Assembly: GCA_012031225.1 (NCBI GenBank) | Contig: JAAUTZ010000019.1 | Coordinates: 1 to 46,306 of the forward strand | DNA length: 46,306 nucleotides | DNA from: Chloroflexaceae bacterium | GTDB taxonomy: Bacteria > Chloroflexota > Chloroflexia > Chloroflexales > Chloroflexaceae | Direction of reading: 5' to 3' | Shown here: positions 17,037 through 27,221 of the stretch, piece after piece | How positions within the stretch are numbered: the stretch's first letter is position 1 | Layout of the letters: each line of letters starts with the position of its first letter | Program-made: the position numbers and the translations under genes | Notes under the pieces: generated by a model | What the model was told of the DNA's origin: nothing | The model's database searches: none | What the model saw: the letters and a program-made list of their open reading frames with translations, nothing else

Positions 17037-17858
17037 ATGACAACCCAACCAATCCCTGAAGAGTATTTCACACCTGATGGAGTCTTTGTCCTTAAGCCCG
17101 ATTACCGCGAGGTGGCGATGGGGTTGAAGCCCTACCGCATCAAGGGGCAAGGATGTGCATTCTTTATACTCCTTTTTCCGTTAACTTTTTTCCTGATCGG
17201 CTTGGTGGTATCGTGTGGCTTATTGTTGCCTAGTGCAGTGGGTGAGTGGAATAGCTATTTCCGCTTGCGCGAGCAGCAAGCAACCACTACCGCACAGGTT
17301 GTAGATAAGAACTCCAGACGTGATGACGATAGCACAACGTACTACATCACCTATGCTTTCACCCACCCTGATCCCAATGGGGAGCCGCAACAATACACCA
17401 ACGAGGTAAGCGTTAGTGCAGGTGAGTATGGGCGATTGGACAGAGGGCAGGCGATTACGGTGTACTTTGTGCCCGATGATCCGACCATTTCCCAAGCGAC
17501 ACCACCCGCGATCTCCGATCCCATTAAAGTATCCCTCTTCAGCTTGCTCTGGGCGGGATTTTGGCTTAGTATAAGCGGCTTCATGACGTTCGTGGGTTTC
17601 CATAGCATACGCCGTGATGATCACCTTACAAAACATGGGCAACTGCTGCACGGAACCCTGACCCACATCAAAGGCGACACAGACTCGGACAATGACTACA
17701 TGGTGAAAGCCCGCTACCAGTTTGAGTCACCACTAGGCATACCGCTAGAGGGTAAGGATGAAGCGACCCGTAATCACCTTAAAAGCTATTCCTTACCGCC
17801 GCTCGGCACGCCGGTTGCGGTGTGGTATGCGGATGATACGAACTACACGTTGCTGTAA
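17037..17858 (+). CDS. DUF3592-like membrane protein, paralogue 2
   Basis: 273 residues from the ATG at 17037, ten bases after an AGAAAGGA SD that is repeated with its flanks before paralogue 3. It has the same layout as paralogue 1: the start IPEEYFTPDGVFVLKPDYRE, a helix near 45-70, the outer domain with YYITYAFTHPDPNGEPQQYT and ITVYFVPDDPTISQATPP, a second helix near 170-190, and a second domain ending VAVWYADDTNYTLL. The last 255 bases are almost the same as those of paralogue 3, so the two arose by recent tandem duplication or are kept alike by gene conversion. Function is unknown. Confidence 0.78.
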   Translation: MTTQPIPEEYFTPDGVFVLKPDYREVAMGLKPYRIKGQGCAFFILLFPLTFFLIGLVVSCGLLLPSAVGEWNSYFRLREQQATTTAQVVDKNSRRDDDSTTYYITYAFTHPDPNGEPQQYTNEVSVSAGEYGRLDRGQAITVYFVPDDPTISQATPPAISDPIKVSLFSLLWAGFWLSISGFMTFVGFHSIRRDDHLTKHGQLLHGTLTHIKGDTDSDNDYMVKARYQFESPLGIPLEGKDEATRNHLKSYSLPPLGTPVAVWYADDTNYTLL

Positions 17859-17887
17859 GTGACCCAACCAGAAAGGATGCCCGCCCA

Positions 17888-18706
17888 ATGGCTACCAAAC
17901 CAATCCCTGAAGAGTATTTCACGCCTGATGGGACCTTTCTCCTTTACCCGACGAACCGCGAGGTGGCGCTGGGGCTGAAGCCCTACCAATCGCACGAGCG
18001 GGGATGTATGACATTAGTTTTACTCGTTATGTTGGCTTCCTTTTTGATGGCACTAGGAAGCAGTGCATTTTTTTTGCCTGATACAGTAGATACTTGGAAC
18101 AATTACTCTCGCTTGAGCACCCAACAAGCAACGACTGAAGCGCAGATTGTAGATAAGAACTCCAGACGTGGTAACGCTAGCTCAACGTACTACATCACCT
18201 ATGCTTTCACCCACCCTGATCCCAATGGGGAGCTGCAACAATACACCAACAGGGTCAGCGTCAATAGTGATACGTATGAACAATTGGAAATGGGACAGGC
18301 GATCACGGTGTACTTTGTGCCCGATGACCCGACCATTTCCCAAGCGACACCGCCTTCAATCCGTGATCCGCTTATTACATCGCTCACTACTTTGATCTTT
18401 TGGGGAGCGTGGGTCGGTATCAGCGGCATCATGACGTTCGGGGCTTTCCAGAGCATACGCCGTGCTGATCACCTTACAAAACATGGGCAACTGCTGCACG
18501 GAACCTTAACCCACATCGAAGGCGACACAGACTCGGACAATGACTACATTGTGAAAGCCCGCTACCAGTTTCAGTCACCACTAGGCATACCGCTAGAGGG
18601 TAAGGATGAAGCGACCCGCAATCACCTTAAAAGCTATTCCTTACCGCCGCTCGGCACGCCAGTTGCGGTGTGGTATACGGATGATACGAACTACATCGTG
18701 CTGTAA
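17888..18706 (+). CDS. DUF3592-like membrane protein, paralogue 3
   Basis: 272 residues, starting 29 bases after paralogue 2 with the same upstream sequence around its SD. The start (IPEEYFTPDGTFLLYPTNRE), the outer domain and the C-terminal half are very close to paralogue 2. The first membrane helix (TLVLLVMLASFLMALGSSAF) and the second (LTTLIFWGAWVGISGIMTFG) have diverged. That pattern suggests the membrane parts are under different selection from the soluble domain, or that conversion is limited to the shared blocks. Function is unknown. Confidence 0.78.
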   Translation: MATKPIPEEYFTPDGTFLLYPTNREVALGLKPYQSHERGCMTLVLLVMLASFLMALGSSAFFLPDTVDTWNNYSRLSTQQATTEAQIVDKNSRRGNASSTYYITYAFTHPDPNGELQQYTNRVSVNSDTYEQLEMGQAITVYFVPDDPTISQATPPSIRDPLITSLTTLIFWGAWVGISGIMTFGAFQSIRRADHLTKHGQLLHGTLTHIEGDTDSDNDYIVKARYQFQSPLGIPLEGKDEATRNHLKSYSLPPLGTPVAVWYTDDTNYIVL

Positions 18707-18734
18707 CCAACCCAACACCGGCCCGGTTCCGCCC

Positions 18735-18763
18735 TTGACAGCAACCGCTAAGCGCACTACTAT
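18735..18763 (+). promoter_or_regulatory. Promoter of ychF
   Basis: TTGACA (18735-18740) and TACTAT (18758-18763) have a 17-base spacer. The predicted start near 18770 gives a leader of about 48 bases. Confidence 0.65.
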
Positions 18764-18817
18764 CCACAGGGAGATATGGGTGAGCTAGGGTAGCAGTGGC
18801 AGAAGGGATAATGAGCG

Positions 18818-19897
18818 ATGCGGATTGCATTGATTGGGCTAGCGAATAGTGGCAAAACCACCGTCTTTAATGCCTTGACCGGCAGCACGATAGAAACTGC
18901 GGCGTACTCATCGGGGCAGATCGAGCCGAATCTTGCGCTCGTGAAAGTTCCCGATGAACGCCTCGATGTGCTGACGCAGATGTACACGCCGCGCAAAACC
19001 ACCTACGCCGATGTGCAGTATGTGGATGTGGCGGGCATCAGCAGCGATACGCCCGGCCAAGGCTTGCCCCCGGCTCTGCTCAACTACATCAGCACGGCGG
19101 ATGCACTGCTGCATGTCGTGCGGGCATTTCGCGCTGAGACCGTACCGCATCCGGCGGGCACGGTGGATGCCGCCCGCGATGTCGCCACGCTTGATCTAGA
19201 GTTGGCGTTCTCCGATCTCGGCATCATCGAACGCCGCCTGACCCGCCTGCAAGCCGAGATCAACAAGATGGCGGCCCGCGACAGAGAGCTACGCCTCGCC
19301 GAACGTGAGCTGCTCGAACGGCTACAGGCGGCCCTCGAAAACGACACCCCGATCCGCAACGTAGCGATCAGTGAGGATGAAGCCCGCATGATTCGCGGGT
19401 ATCAGTTCCTCACCGCGAAGCCCATGCTGATTGTCGTCAACATTGATGAGGGGCAACTCAACGACCCGCCGCCGATCAGCTACTCGCACCAGCAGAGTGC
19501 AGTGGTAGCCCTAGCCGGGCAGATCGAAGCCGAGCTAGCCCAGCTTGAGCCGGCTGACGCGCAGGCTTTCATGGATGATCTAGGCATTCAGCAGCCCGCC
19601 CGCAACCGCGTGATTAGCCTTTCGTATGATCTGCTCGGCTTGATGAGCTTTCTCACTGCGGGGCAAGATGAAGTGCGAGCGTGGACGATCCGGCGCAACA
19701 CGCTCGCCGTCGAAGCAGCCGGGGCGATCCACTCCGATCTCCAACGCGGCTTCATCCGGGCCGAAGTCGTAGCCTATGCCGATCTGATCCGGGCTGGCTC
19801 GATGAACGAAGCTAAGAAGCAGGGCACGGTACGCTCAGAGGGTAAACAGTATATTGTGCAGGATGGCGACATCTGCCACTTCCTGCACAATACCTAA
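18818..19897 (+). CDS. ychF: YchF/Obg-family ATP/GTP-binding protein
   Basis: 359 residues, the usual length for YchF (about 360). The P-loop is GLANSGKTTVFNALTG at residues 7-22, an unusual form of the common GLPNVGKST. It is followed by VDVAGI in the G3 position and the coiled-coil insert near 125-170 (RLTRLQAEINKMAARDRELR). The C-terminal TGS domain carries AGAIHSDLQRGFIRAEVV and EGKQYIVQDGDICHF. YchF is a ribosome- and stress-linked P-loop NTPase, usually preferring ATP. It has its own promoter and is convergent with phoU. Confidence 0.93.
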   Translation: MRIALIGLANSGKTTVFNALTGSTIETAAYSSGQIEPNLALVKVPDERLDVLTQMYTPRKTTYADVQYVDVAGISSDTPGQGLPPALLNYISTADALLHVVRAFRAETVPHPAGTVDAARDVATLDLELAFSDLGIIERRLTRLQAEINKMAARDRELRLAERELLERLQAALENDTPIRNVAISEDEARMIRGYQFLTAKPMLIVVNIDEGQLNDPPPISYSHQQSAVVALAGQIEAELAQLEPADAQAFMDDLGIQQPARNRVISLSYDLLGLMSFLTAGQDEVRAWTIRRNTLAVEAAGAIHSDLQRGFIRAEVVAYADLIRAGSMNEAKKQGTVRSEGKQYIVQDGDICHFLHNT

Positions 19898-19941
19898 GCT
19901 GCCCAAGTGCGCCAAGCGAGCTATCGCTCACAGGTCGCGGC

Positions 19942-19975
19942 TACCCATCTGGTCGAGTTACCCATCTGGATTGAG
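19942..19975. repeat. Two copies of an 11-base direct repeat at the phoU end
   Basis: TACCCATCTGG occurs at 19942-19952 and 19959-19969 with a 17-base period. The second copy covers the phoU stop codon. It may reflect a small duplication near the convergent gene ends. Confidence 0.5.
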
Positions 19976-20635
19976 CAGCTTATACTCGCCTTCCACAAGG
20001 AAGATGATATTCTCGCCAATGTTGGTTGTGCGGTCGGCTGTGCGCTCCAGCACGGTGATGATTTCGAGCATCTCAATGCCCACATCCAGCAGCGACGGGT
20101 CGGCCCGCATCTGCTCAATCACCCGGCCGCGCAGGGTATGCCGTAGCGTATCCACCTCATTCTCCAGTTCCGCCAACTGCATCGCCAATTCCGTATTCTG
20201 GGCCAGCAGCGCATCCATACAGATTTGCACCATGTATCGTGCCAGTTCCGTCATCCGTGCCCATTGAGGATCATTGCCAAGCGTGCGTTGCAGCAGATTA
20301 GGATGCAGCCGCACCCGCCGTGCCACCGAGCGGGCGTAGTCGCCAATCCGCTCAAGCTCACCCGCGAGCGTGCTGACGGTAGCCAACAGACGCAGATCGT
20401 GCCCGACTATCGGCTGCTGGGTGGCCAGCATGGTAATCGCCCGTTCTTCGAGGTAGCGGCGCGAATCGTCTATCTCGCGGTCATTGTCAATCACCCACCC
20501 AGCGAGAACAACATTGCCAGTGTCCATGCTTTTCAAAGTCCGTTCCCACGCCAAATGTACCTTCTCGCCGAGCCGAACAACATCGCCATGCAGTTCATCC
20601 AGATAGTGTTGGTAACGCGCACGTAGCGGGATCAT
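19958..20635 (-). CDS. phoU: Phosphate transport regulator PhoU
   Basis: 225 residues, the normal length, all helical. Two PhoU repeats are visible: the first with HLAWERTLKSMDTGN and VIDNDREIDDSRRYLEERAI, then LRLLATVSTLAGELERIGDYA; the second with LARYMVQICMDALLAQNTEL, ELENEVDTLRHTLRGRVIEQ and EMLEIITVLERTADRTTNIG. The (E/D)xxxD metal-binding signatures ERIGD and ERTAD-type are present. PhoU restrains the Pst transporter and the PhoR kinase when phosphate is sufficient. No pst or phoBR genes are in the window, so it is an isolated copy. A GAGGGAGGG SD precedes the ATG. Confidence 0.93.
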   Translation of the reverse strand: MIPLRARYQHYLDELHGDVVRLGEKVHLAWERTLKSMDTGNVVLAGWVIDNDREIDDSRRYLEERAITMLATQQPIVGHDLRLLATVSTLAGELERIGDYARSVARRVRLHPNLLQRTLGNDPQWARMTELARYMVQICMDALLAQNTELAMQLAELENEVDTLRHTLRGRVIEQMRADPSLLDVGIEMLEIITVLERTADRTTNIGENIIFLVEGEYKLLNPDG

Positions 20636-20823
20636 TGGACTGCCCTCCCTCTGTTTGGTTTGTAGTTAACGCTTGTTTATGGTTCACGCGAGGCACACGC
20701 CCCAGCGCAGTCAGTCATCCCAGTTACCGCTCACTGCCAAGCGTAGCATACCTGCGGCTTTCAACGCCAGCACCGAAGATCATCCGTATTGTACCCTATC
20801 TGGGCAAGCCGGTGCAAACGCTA

Positions 20824-20832
20824 TGCTATAAT
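20824..20832 (+). promoter_or_regulatory. Extended -10 promoter of the deacetylase-his operon
   Basis: TGC followed by TATAAT (20827-20832) is a perfect extended -10. No good -35 is seen. The predicted start near 20839 leaves a leader of about 54 bases before the ATG at 20893. Confidence 0.65.
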
Positions 20833-20892
20833 ACCCGCAGGAAGAGTGTAACGGATCAGGATTGGCGCAGGGTACGGAGGCAAGCACGTAAC

Positions 20893-21939
<1,047 letters not shown>

Positions 21940-21958
21940 AAAGGAGCCGGCCCCGGCT

Positions 21959-22594
21959 ATGCTTGCAGTAATCAACTATGGTGCGGGCAATTTGCCGAAC
22001 GCCGTGCGTGCGCTCGAACACGTTGGCGCAGACTTGACCGTCACCGATGATCCAGCCGTCGTTGCCGCCGCCGATGCGGTGGTACTGCCCGGCGTAGGAG
22101 CCACCCGCGACACGATGCAGAGCCTCACTGCACTCGGTATGCACCGCGTCCTACCGGAGGTGGTGGCACGGGGCGTACCCTTTCTGGGCATCTGTGTGGG
22201 CATGCAGGTGCTGTGCAGCAGCAGCGCGGAGTTTGGCGTACACGCCTGCCTCGACATTGTGCCGGGCGTGGTCCGCCGCCTACCCGATGGGCAGAAAGTG
22301 CCCCAAATCGGCTGGAACCAGATCAACCTCAGCCCGGACTACGCCGCCCATCCGCTCTTTGCGGACATTCCCGATGGCTCGGATTTCTACTTTGTCCATT
22401 CTTATTTCTGCGATGTAGCCCAACCGGAACTGGTTGCAGCACGTACCGCGTATGGGCTAGACTTTCCGAGTATCGTGATCCGCGACAATCTCTATGCGGT
22501 GCAATTTCACCCGGAGAAAAGCGGCACACTGGGGCTGCGCCTGCTGCACAATTTTGTGGTGCTGTGCCAAGCGGCACAGCTACGCCGCACCTGA
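21959..22594 (+). CDS. hisH: Imidazole glycerol phosphate synthase subunit HisH
   Basis: 211 residues from the ATG at 21959, with an AGAAAGGAG SD about 12 bases upstream. It is a class I glutamine amidotransferase: the oxyanion strand PGVGATRDT, the nucleophile Cys79 in [11 protein letters not shown], and His184/Glu186 in VQFHPEKSG. HisH hydrolyses glutamine and channels ammonia to HisF, giving IGP and AICAR. HisF is not in the window; hisA follows at once. Family length is normal. Confidence 0.95.
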   Translation: MLAVINYGAGNLPNAVRALEHVGADLTVTDDPAVVAAADAVVLPGVGATRDTMQSLTALGMHRVLPEVVARGVPFLGICVGMQVLCSSSAEFGVHACLDIVPGVVRRLPDGQKVPQIGWNQINLSPDYAAHPLFADIPDGSDFYFVHSYFCDVAQPELVAARTAYGLDFPSIVIRDNLYAVQFHPEKSGTLGLRLLHNFVVLCQAAQLRRT

Positions 22595-22610
22595 ACCGGG
22601 CAAGGAGTAG

Positions 22611-23354
22611 ATGACACGCATGGAGTTACTGGCTGCAATTGATCTGAAAGACGGCATGTGTGTCCGTCTGGTGCAGGGCGATTTTGAGCAGGTTACGGTA
22701 TTCAGCGATGACCCAGCCAGCACCGCCCGCCACTGGCAAGCACAGGGCGCACACCGCCTGCATGTGGTTGATCTGGATGGCGCACGCGACGGGCATCCCG
22801 TGAATATTGCGGCGATCAAAGCGATCCGTGCCGCCGTAGATATTCCCGTGCAGGTGGGGGGCGGGCTACGCAACGATGAAACGATCCGGGCGACACTGGC
22901 ACTGGGCGTTGAGCGGGTCATTCTGGGCACCGCAGCCGTGCGTGATCCCGGCTTGCTGACGCGCTCCGTCGAACGCTACGATGAGCGCATCATCGTTGGG
23001 CTGGATGCCCGCAACGGTTGGGTGGCAACCGCCGGCTGGACGGAGACCTCGCAGACGCATGTCCTTGAGCTATTGCAGCAGCTAGCGCACACCGGCGTAG
23101 AGCGGATCATCTATACCGATATTGGGCGCGATGGCACCCTCACCGAACCGGATTATGAGACGACGGCGGCCCTGATCCAGCCCGATGGCGCACCCCCAGC
23201 AGTGATTGCCAGTGGCGGGGTGGCCCGCGTTGAGCATCTTGTTCGGCTTGCCGCGCTTGGTGTGGAAGGAGCCATCATTGGGCGGGCTTTGTACACTGGC
23301 GATATTAGCCTACCGGCTGCGCTGGCCGCCCTCAGCAAAGGAGAATCTGCGTGA
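22611..23354 (+). CDS. hisA: ProFAR isomerase HisA
   Basis: 247 residues, a TIM barrel of the HisA/HisF family. The N-terminal catalytic Asp is in LLAAIDLKDG (Asp11), the phosphate-binding parts are VQVGGGLRND and GGVARVEHL, and the second catalytic Asp is in IYTDIGRDGT. It isomerises ProFAR to PRFAR. The start is uncertain: the SD AAGGAG lies 3 bases before the ATG at 22611 and 12 before that at 22620. Its stop overlaps the GTG start of the next gene. Confidence 0.95.
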   Translation: MTRMELLAAIDLKDGMCVRLVQGDFEQVTVFSDDPASTARHWQAQGAHRLHVVDLDGARDGHPVNIAAIKAIRAAVDIPVQVGGGLRNDETIRATLALGVERVILGTAAVRDPGLLTRSVERYDERIIVGLDARNGWVATAGWTETSQTHVLELLQQLAHTGVERIIYTDIGRDGTLTEPDYETTAALIQPDGAPPAVIASGGVARVEHLVRLAALGVEGAIIGRALYTGDISLPAALAALSKGESA

Positions 23355-24460
23355 ACCGTCCGCCCTCAAACATCACCTCCAAGTATGAAGAAGAACGCAT
23401 CCGCGCCGCCGATCAATCCCAATTTGTCCATCTGCAAAGCCAGATTGACGAACTGCGGCGGCTGCTCAAAGATCACACCAATCGCTACCAATTGATTACC
23501 GAGCAGACCCGCAAAACTGAATCAGCACTGGCTCAGATGCACGGCTTGATTGATGACCACCGCGAGGAAGTCACCTTGACGGTGGAGCGCACCCGCCGCG
23601 ACGTAGCCGAACTGCGCCGCGAAATGGCGGCAGCCCGCATACAGGTGGATGAGATGACTAGCCCGATCCGTGAGATGATTGCCCAGATTCAGCAACTCGC
23701 GGATGCCCGCAAGCAGGATCGGGAGTATGTCAGCACCTTTGTCGTGCGAATTGATGCACTGGAGCAGATCCAGCAGGGCGTGCATAATCAGATCAAGGCG
23801 ACGGAAGATAGTCACCGGCAGCTGGCCCTGCAACTGGATCGCCTGCGTGATGCCGATACGATTGCGCTGCAAGATATTCGCCGCCTGAGCGAAGAAGCCC
23901 AAGTCGAACGGCAGCAGGTGCGCCGCCAGATTATGGACACGGCGCAGCTCTTTGAGGGCAAGGATGAGGAAGTCAAAGCCCTCGCGCATCGGCTAGATCG
24001 GCTGGATGATTTGCAACAACGCTTGGAACTCACCGTGCAGATCTTCACCGAGCAGATCACCAACCTGAATAGCGAAGTTGTGATCCATGAGCGGGAGATC
24101 AAGCGCGTTGAGCAGATCGCCAACGATTGGTTTATGCTCAATCAAGAGCGGCTCGAAGAGCTACGGCAGCAATCCAATGAGAAACTGGATGAGCTGCGCG
24201 ACATTGACCAGAACCACCTGCAACAGCTTACCGCATGGCTCGAACGGCTGGATAGCCTGCTGCGCGAATTGGAGCAACGGCAGGGGCGCAGTGTCCATCG
24301 GATTGAGCAGGATTTGCAGCAACACATCCTGCGGATCCGCGATCTCGAACAGCGCAAGCTCACCTATGTCAAAGCTCTGGCGGAGGTGTTCAGCCGCCAA
24401 GCGGAAGCCGTCATCGAGGAGACCGAACGCAGTCGCCACGATGATCGCGGTAGCAGCTAG
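23351..24460 (+). CDS. Long coiled-coil protein, unknown
   Basis: 369 residues starting at a GTG that overlaps the hisA stop (GTGA). Almost the whole chain is predicted helical heptads rich in Glu, Gln, Arg and Leu, for example LQSQIDELRRLLKDHTNRYQ and the long stretch 60-330. No signal peptide or membrane helix is visible, so it is cytoplasmic. No catalytic motif is seen. Coupling to hisA suggests coexpression but says little about function; a structural or scaffold role is possible. A terminator follows at 24501. Confidence 0.75.
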   Translation: MNRPPSNITSKYEEERIRAADQSQFVHLQSQIDELRRLLKDHTNRYQLITEQTRKTESALAQMHGLIDDHREEVTLTVERTRRDVAELRREMAAARIQVDEMTSPIREMIAQIQQLADARKQDREYVSTFVVRIDALEQIQQGVHNQIKATEDSHRQLALQLDRLRDADTIALQDIRRLSEEAQVERQQVRRQIMDTAQLFEGKDEEVKALAHRLDRLDDLQQRLELTVQIFTEQITNLNSEVVIHEREIKRVEQIANDWFMLNQERLEELRQQSNEKLDELRDIDQNHLQQLTAWLERLDSLLRELEQRQGRSVHRIEQDLQQHILRIRDLEQRKLTYVKALAEVFSRQAEAVIEETERSRHDDRGSS

Positions 24461-24500
24461 CCCATAAGGGCTGGAGCAATTCAGCACACACTACGGGATC

Positions 24501-24527
24501 GGGCGGGGCCATGCTTCGCCCTATTTT
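24501..24527 (+). terminator. Terminator of the deacetylase-his operon
   Basis: GGGCG at 24501-24505 pairs with CGCCC at 24517-24521, extended inward by G-U and G-C pairs around a short loop, and is followed by TATTTT. It lies 40 bases after the coiled-coil gene. Confidence 0.6.
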
Positions 24528-24604
24528 GCGCTATCAGAAGCAGGCGCGGAGTGTGTCTGGCACGTCATTCACCGCAAATATCCCCCCAAGAGAGGATGAG
24601 TGTT

Positions 24605-26182
24605 ATGGCTCTGGATACCATATTTGCCCGACAACCAACAAATCCCTACACCCAGCACGAGATGCGTCGCTGGCGTGAGCAGGTTGTGCTGCTGACCTCG
24701 CGGATCACCTTCTGGCTCGCGCTGCCACTCAATATCTTCGGAACCCTGAATCTGTTGCTGCTGCAAGCCTACTGGCGCATCCCGCTCAATTTTATACTCG
24801 TGATGCTCTTAGGGGTGATTGCCTATTATCCGGCACTCAGTTTCCGCCGACGGGTGGTGCTGTTGTTCAGCATATATTATCTCACGGCTACAATCTGGCT
24901 CGCCTTTAGCGGGCTGGCCGGAATTGGGCGCAGCTTGTTTTTCTTGATAATTGTGTTAGCCGCGCTGATCTTTGAAGGGCGCACGCTCTTCGTCTTTCTG
25001 GCGAGCGTCTTGCTCACACAGGCATTCATCTATAGCGCATTCTTTTTTGGGATTATCCCGATTCCCTACACAGTGAATCCAGAGACGATATTTACCCCAT
25101 TTTCGCTAAGCTTGGTGTGGGTTTCACAGCTGATTCTCTCGATTGCCGTCGCAGTGGCGATTATCTCCACGCTCAATACCCTGCGCGAGAATCTGTACAA
25201 AGTCTATCTCGCCGAAACCGAACGTGTCCTTCAAGCGAGTGAAGAACGCTATCGGGCAATCTGGGAGACAGCGACAGACGCAATTGTGGTAGTTGATCGG
25301 CAGGGGCTGATCCGCTCGGCGAATCCGTCTTACTACGCCACCTACGGGTTCACGCCTGAACAAGTGATTGAGCAGCCATTTACGGTGCTGCTACCAGAGA
25401 GCAATCAGCAACCCGCATGGCCTGCATACACGCACATGTTCACGGAGGAGCACCCTGCACTGCGGCACGAAATCGTGTTGCGCCACGCCGATGGCAGTGA
25501 ACGCACGATAGAGGCGCATCTCGCGTTCCTGATGGAAGCTGACGAGCGGGTCGCGCTGATTGGGGTGCTGCGTGATATTACCGAACGCAAGGCAATGGAG
25601 CGCGAACTCCACCAATCCAATGCGTGGCTGCGTGAGCAGTCCATCCGCGATCCGTTGACGCATCTACACAATCGGCGTTACCTTGATGAACGCTTGCCGC
25701 AAGAACTGCAACGCGCAGCGCAGCAGCAGCTTCCGGTGGGCATCATTGTGCTTGACATTGATCGCTTCAAGAACGTCAATGATACTTATGGACACGATTG
25801 CGGCGATGAACTCCTGCAAACAATCGGAGCGTTTCTGCGTGGCAGGATGCGTAGCGAGGATATTGTCTGTCGCTATGGGGGCGAGGAGTTTGTCATTGTG
25901 CTGCTGGGTGCCACCACAACTGCAACCCACACACGGGCTGAGGATTTGCGGCTAGGACTGCATACCTTAGTGGTACAGAATGGGCCGTGCCAGATTGCCC
26001 AGATCACCGCATCGTTTGGGGTGGCGGTATGCCCGCAGCACGGCACATCCGCCGATGCTCTCTTTCGCGCTGCTGATCAGGCGTTATACGCTGCCAAGCA
26101 GGGCGGACGAGATCAAGTGGTGATTGCCCCCCTACCGCCACCAAGCACTATCGCTGCTAGCCCTGCTGCGGATGGCTCGTGA
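24605..26182 (+). CDS. Membrane PAS-GGDEF protein (diguanylate cyclase)
   Basis: 525 residues from the ATG at 24605, nine bases after an AGAGG SD. The N-terminus (to about 200) has five to six membrane helices starting with RRWREQVVLLTSRITFWLAL. A PAS domain follows near 215-335 (YRAIWETATDAIVVVDRQ, then VLRDITERKAMERE). The GGDEF domain starts near 348 (DPLTHLHNRRYLDERL), with IIVLDIDRFKNVNDTYGH, and GGEEF near 424. An RxxD inhibitory site (RSED) sits five residues before GGEEF, so c-di-GMP feedback is expected, unlike the other cyclase in the window. Its 3' end overlaps the convergent epimerase gene by 26 bases. Confidence 0.9.
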   Translation: MALDTIFARQPTNPYTQHEMRRWREQVVLLTSRITFWLALPLNIFGTLNLLLLQAYWRIPLNFILVMLLGVIAYYPALSFRRRVVLLFSIYYLTATIWLAFSGLAGIGRSLFFLIIVLAALIFEGRTLFVFLASVLLTQAFIYSAFFFGIIPIPYTVNPETIFTPFSLSLVWVSQLILSIAVAVAIISTLNTLRENLYKVYLAETERVLQASEERYRAIWETATDAIVVVDRQGLIRSANPSYYATYGFTPEQVIEQPFTVLLPESNQQPAWPAYTHMFTEEHPALRHEIVLRHADGSERTIEAHLAFLMEADERVALIGVLRDITERKAMERELHQSNAWLREQSIRDPLTHLHNRRYLDERLPQELQRAAQQQLPVGIIVLDIDRFKNVNDTYGHDCGDELLQTIGAFLRGRMRSEDIVCRYGGEEFVIVLLGATTTATHTRAEDLRLGLHTLVVQNGPCQIAQITASFGVAVCPQHGTSADALFRAADQALYAAKQGGRDQVVIAPLPPPSTIAASPAADGS

Positions 26183-27221
26183 TGTGGGCGATCACATCAT
26201 CGAGGATCGTCTCCAGCGTGCAGCGCGGCTGCCAGCCAATCAGCTGCTGAATCTTGCCCAGATCGGGCATACGCTGGCGCATATCCTCGAAGTCAGGAGT
26301 CTGATAGGCTTCGGCGTAGGGCACAAATTGGATCCGCTCGGCGATTGGCAGCGAGCTATGTACCTGCCCGTGCGTGGCGTGGTAGGCATCTACCTTGTCC
26401 AAAATGCGTTGGGCAAGGGCTAAGATCGTTGTTTCTTCGCGTGAGCCGACATTAAACACCTGCCCGATTGCCGCCGGATGGTGGGCTAGCCCGACGATGG
26501 CTTGCACGGCATCGGCAACATGCAGGAAGCAGCGTGATTGCTGCCCATCATCAAAGACCGTGAGCGGCTCCCCGCGCACAGCTTGGCGCACAAAACGCGG
26601 GATGACCATGCCATACCGCCCGCGCTGGCGGGGGCCTACGGTATTGAACAGGCGGAATAGCACCACCGGTAGCTCTTGTTCGCGGTAGTACGCCAATGCA
26701 AGGAACTCATCCAGCATCTTCGAGGCAGCATAGCCCCAGCGATTGCGGCTGGTAGGCCCCAGCACCACATCATCATCCTCACGGAAGGGGATGCGCGTGC
26801 CTTTGCCGTAGACCTCTGAGGTGGAAGCAATCAGCACTTTTGCACCGTAGCGCAGCGCAGCCTTGAGCACATGCTCCGTGCCCATAATGTTGGTCTCGAT
26901 AGTATGCACGGGGCGTTCGACAATCAGCTTCACACCGACGGCAGCGGCAAGGTGAATGACAACATCAGCTTGCGAAGTGAGCCGATCTAGCACCAGTTCA
27001 TTGGTGATGCTAGCGCGGGCAAAGTCGAAGTTCGGGTGCTGGCGGAGGTGGGCGATATTCTCTAACAAGCCGGTGGAGAGGTCATCAATCACGACCACCC
27101 GTTGCCCGTGTTGGAGCAACACTTCCGTAAGGTGCGAACCAATGAACCCTGCACCACCTGTCACCAGAAAGGTTTGCGGTGGGGTAGGGGCAACATGCTG
27201 AGGGGCGGTAGATGTTATCAT
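26157..27221 (-). CDS. NAD-dependent epimerase/dehydratase (extended SDR)
   Basis: 354 residues from the ATG at 27221, which overlaps the previous stop as ATGA; an earlier start would overlap that gene by about 30 bases. Extended SDR features: FLVTGGAGFIGSHLTEVLL, VIDDLSTG, HLAAAVGVKL, STSEVYGKG, and the catalytic YAASKMLDEFLALAYY. The tail has QSRCFLHVADAVQAIVGLA. It acts on a nucleotide sugar; UDP-glucose 4-epimerase-like or UDP-glucuronate-decarboxylase-like activity is possible and cannot be separated by eye. It is coupled to the UDP-glucuronate-epimerase-like gene upstream, so both may feed one activated sugar to surface glycans. Confidence 0.85.
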   Translation of the reverse strand: MITSTAPQHVAPTPPQTFLVTGGAGFIGSHLTEVLLQHGQRVVVIDDLSTGLLENIAHLRQHPNFDFARASITNELVLDRLTSQADVVIHLAAAVGVKLIVERPVHTIETNIMGTEHVLKAALRYGAKVLIASTSEVYGKGTRIPFREDDDVVLGPTSRNRWGYAASKMLDEFLALAYYREQELPVVLFRLFNTVGPRQRGRYGMVIPRFVRQAVRGEPLTVFDDGQQSRCFLHVADAVQAIVGLAHHPAAIGQVFNVGSREETTILALAQRILDKVDAYHATHGQVHSSLPIAERIQFVPYAEAYQTPDFEDMRQRMPDLGKIQQLIGWQPRCTLETILDDVIAHITSHPQQG

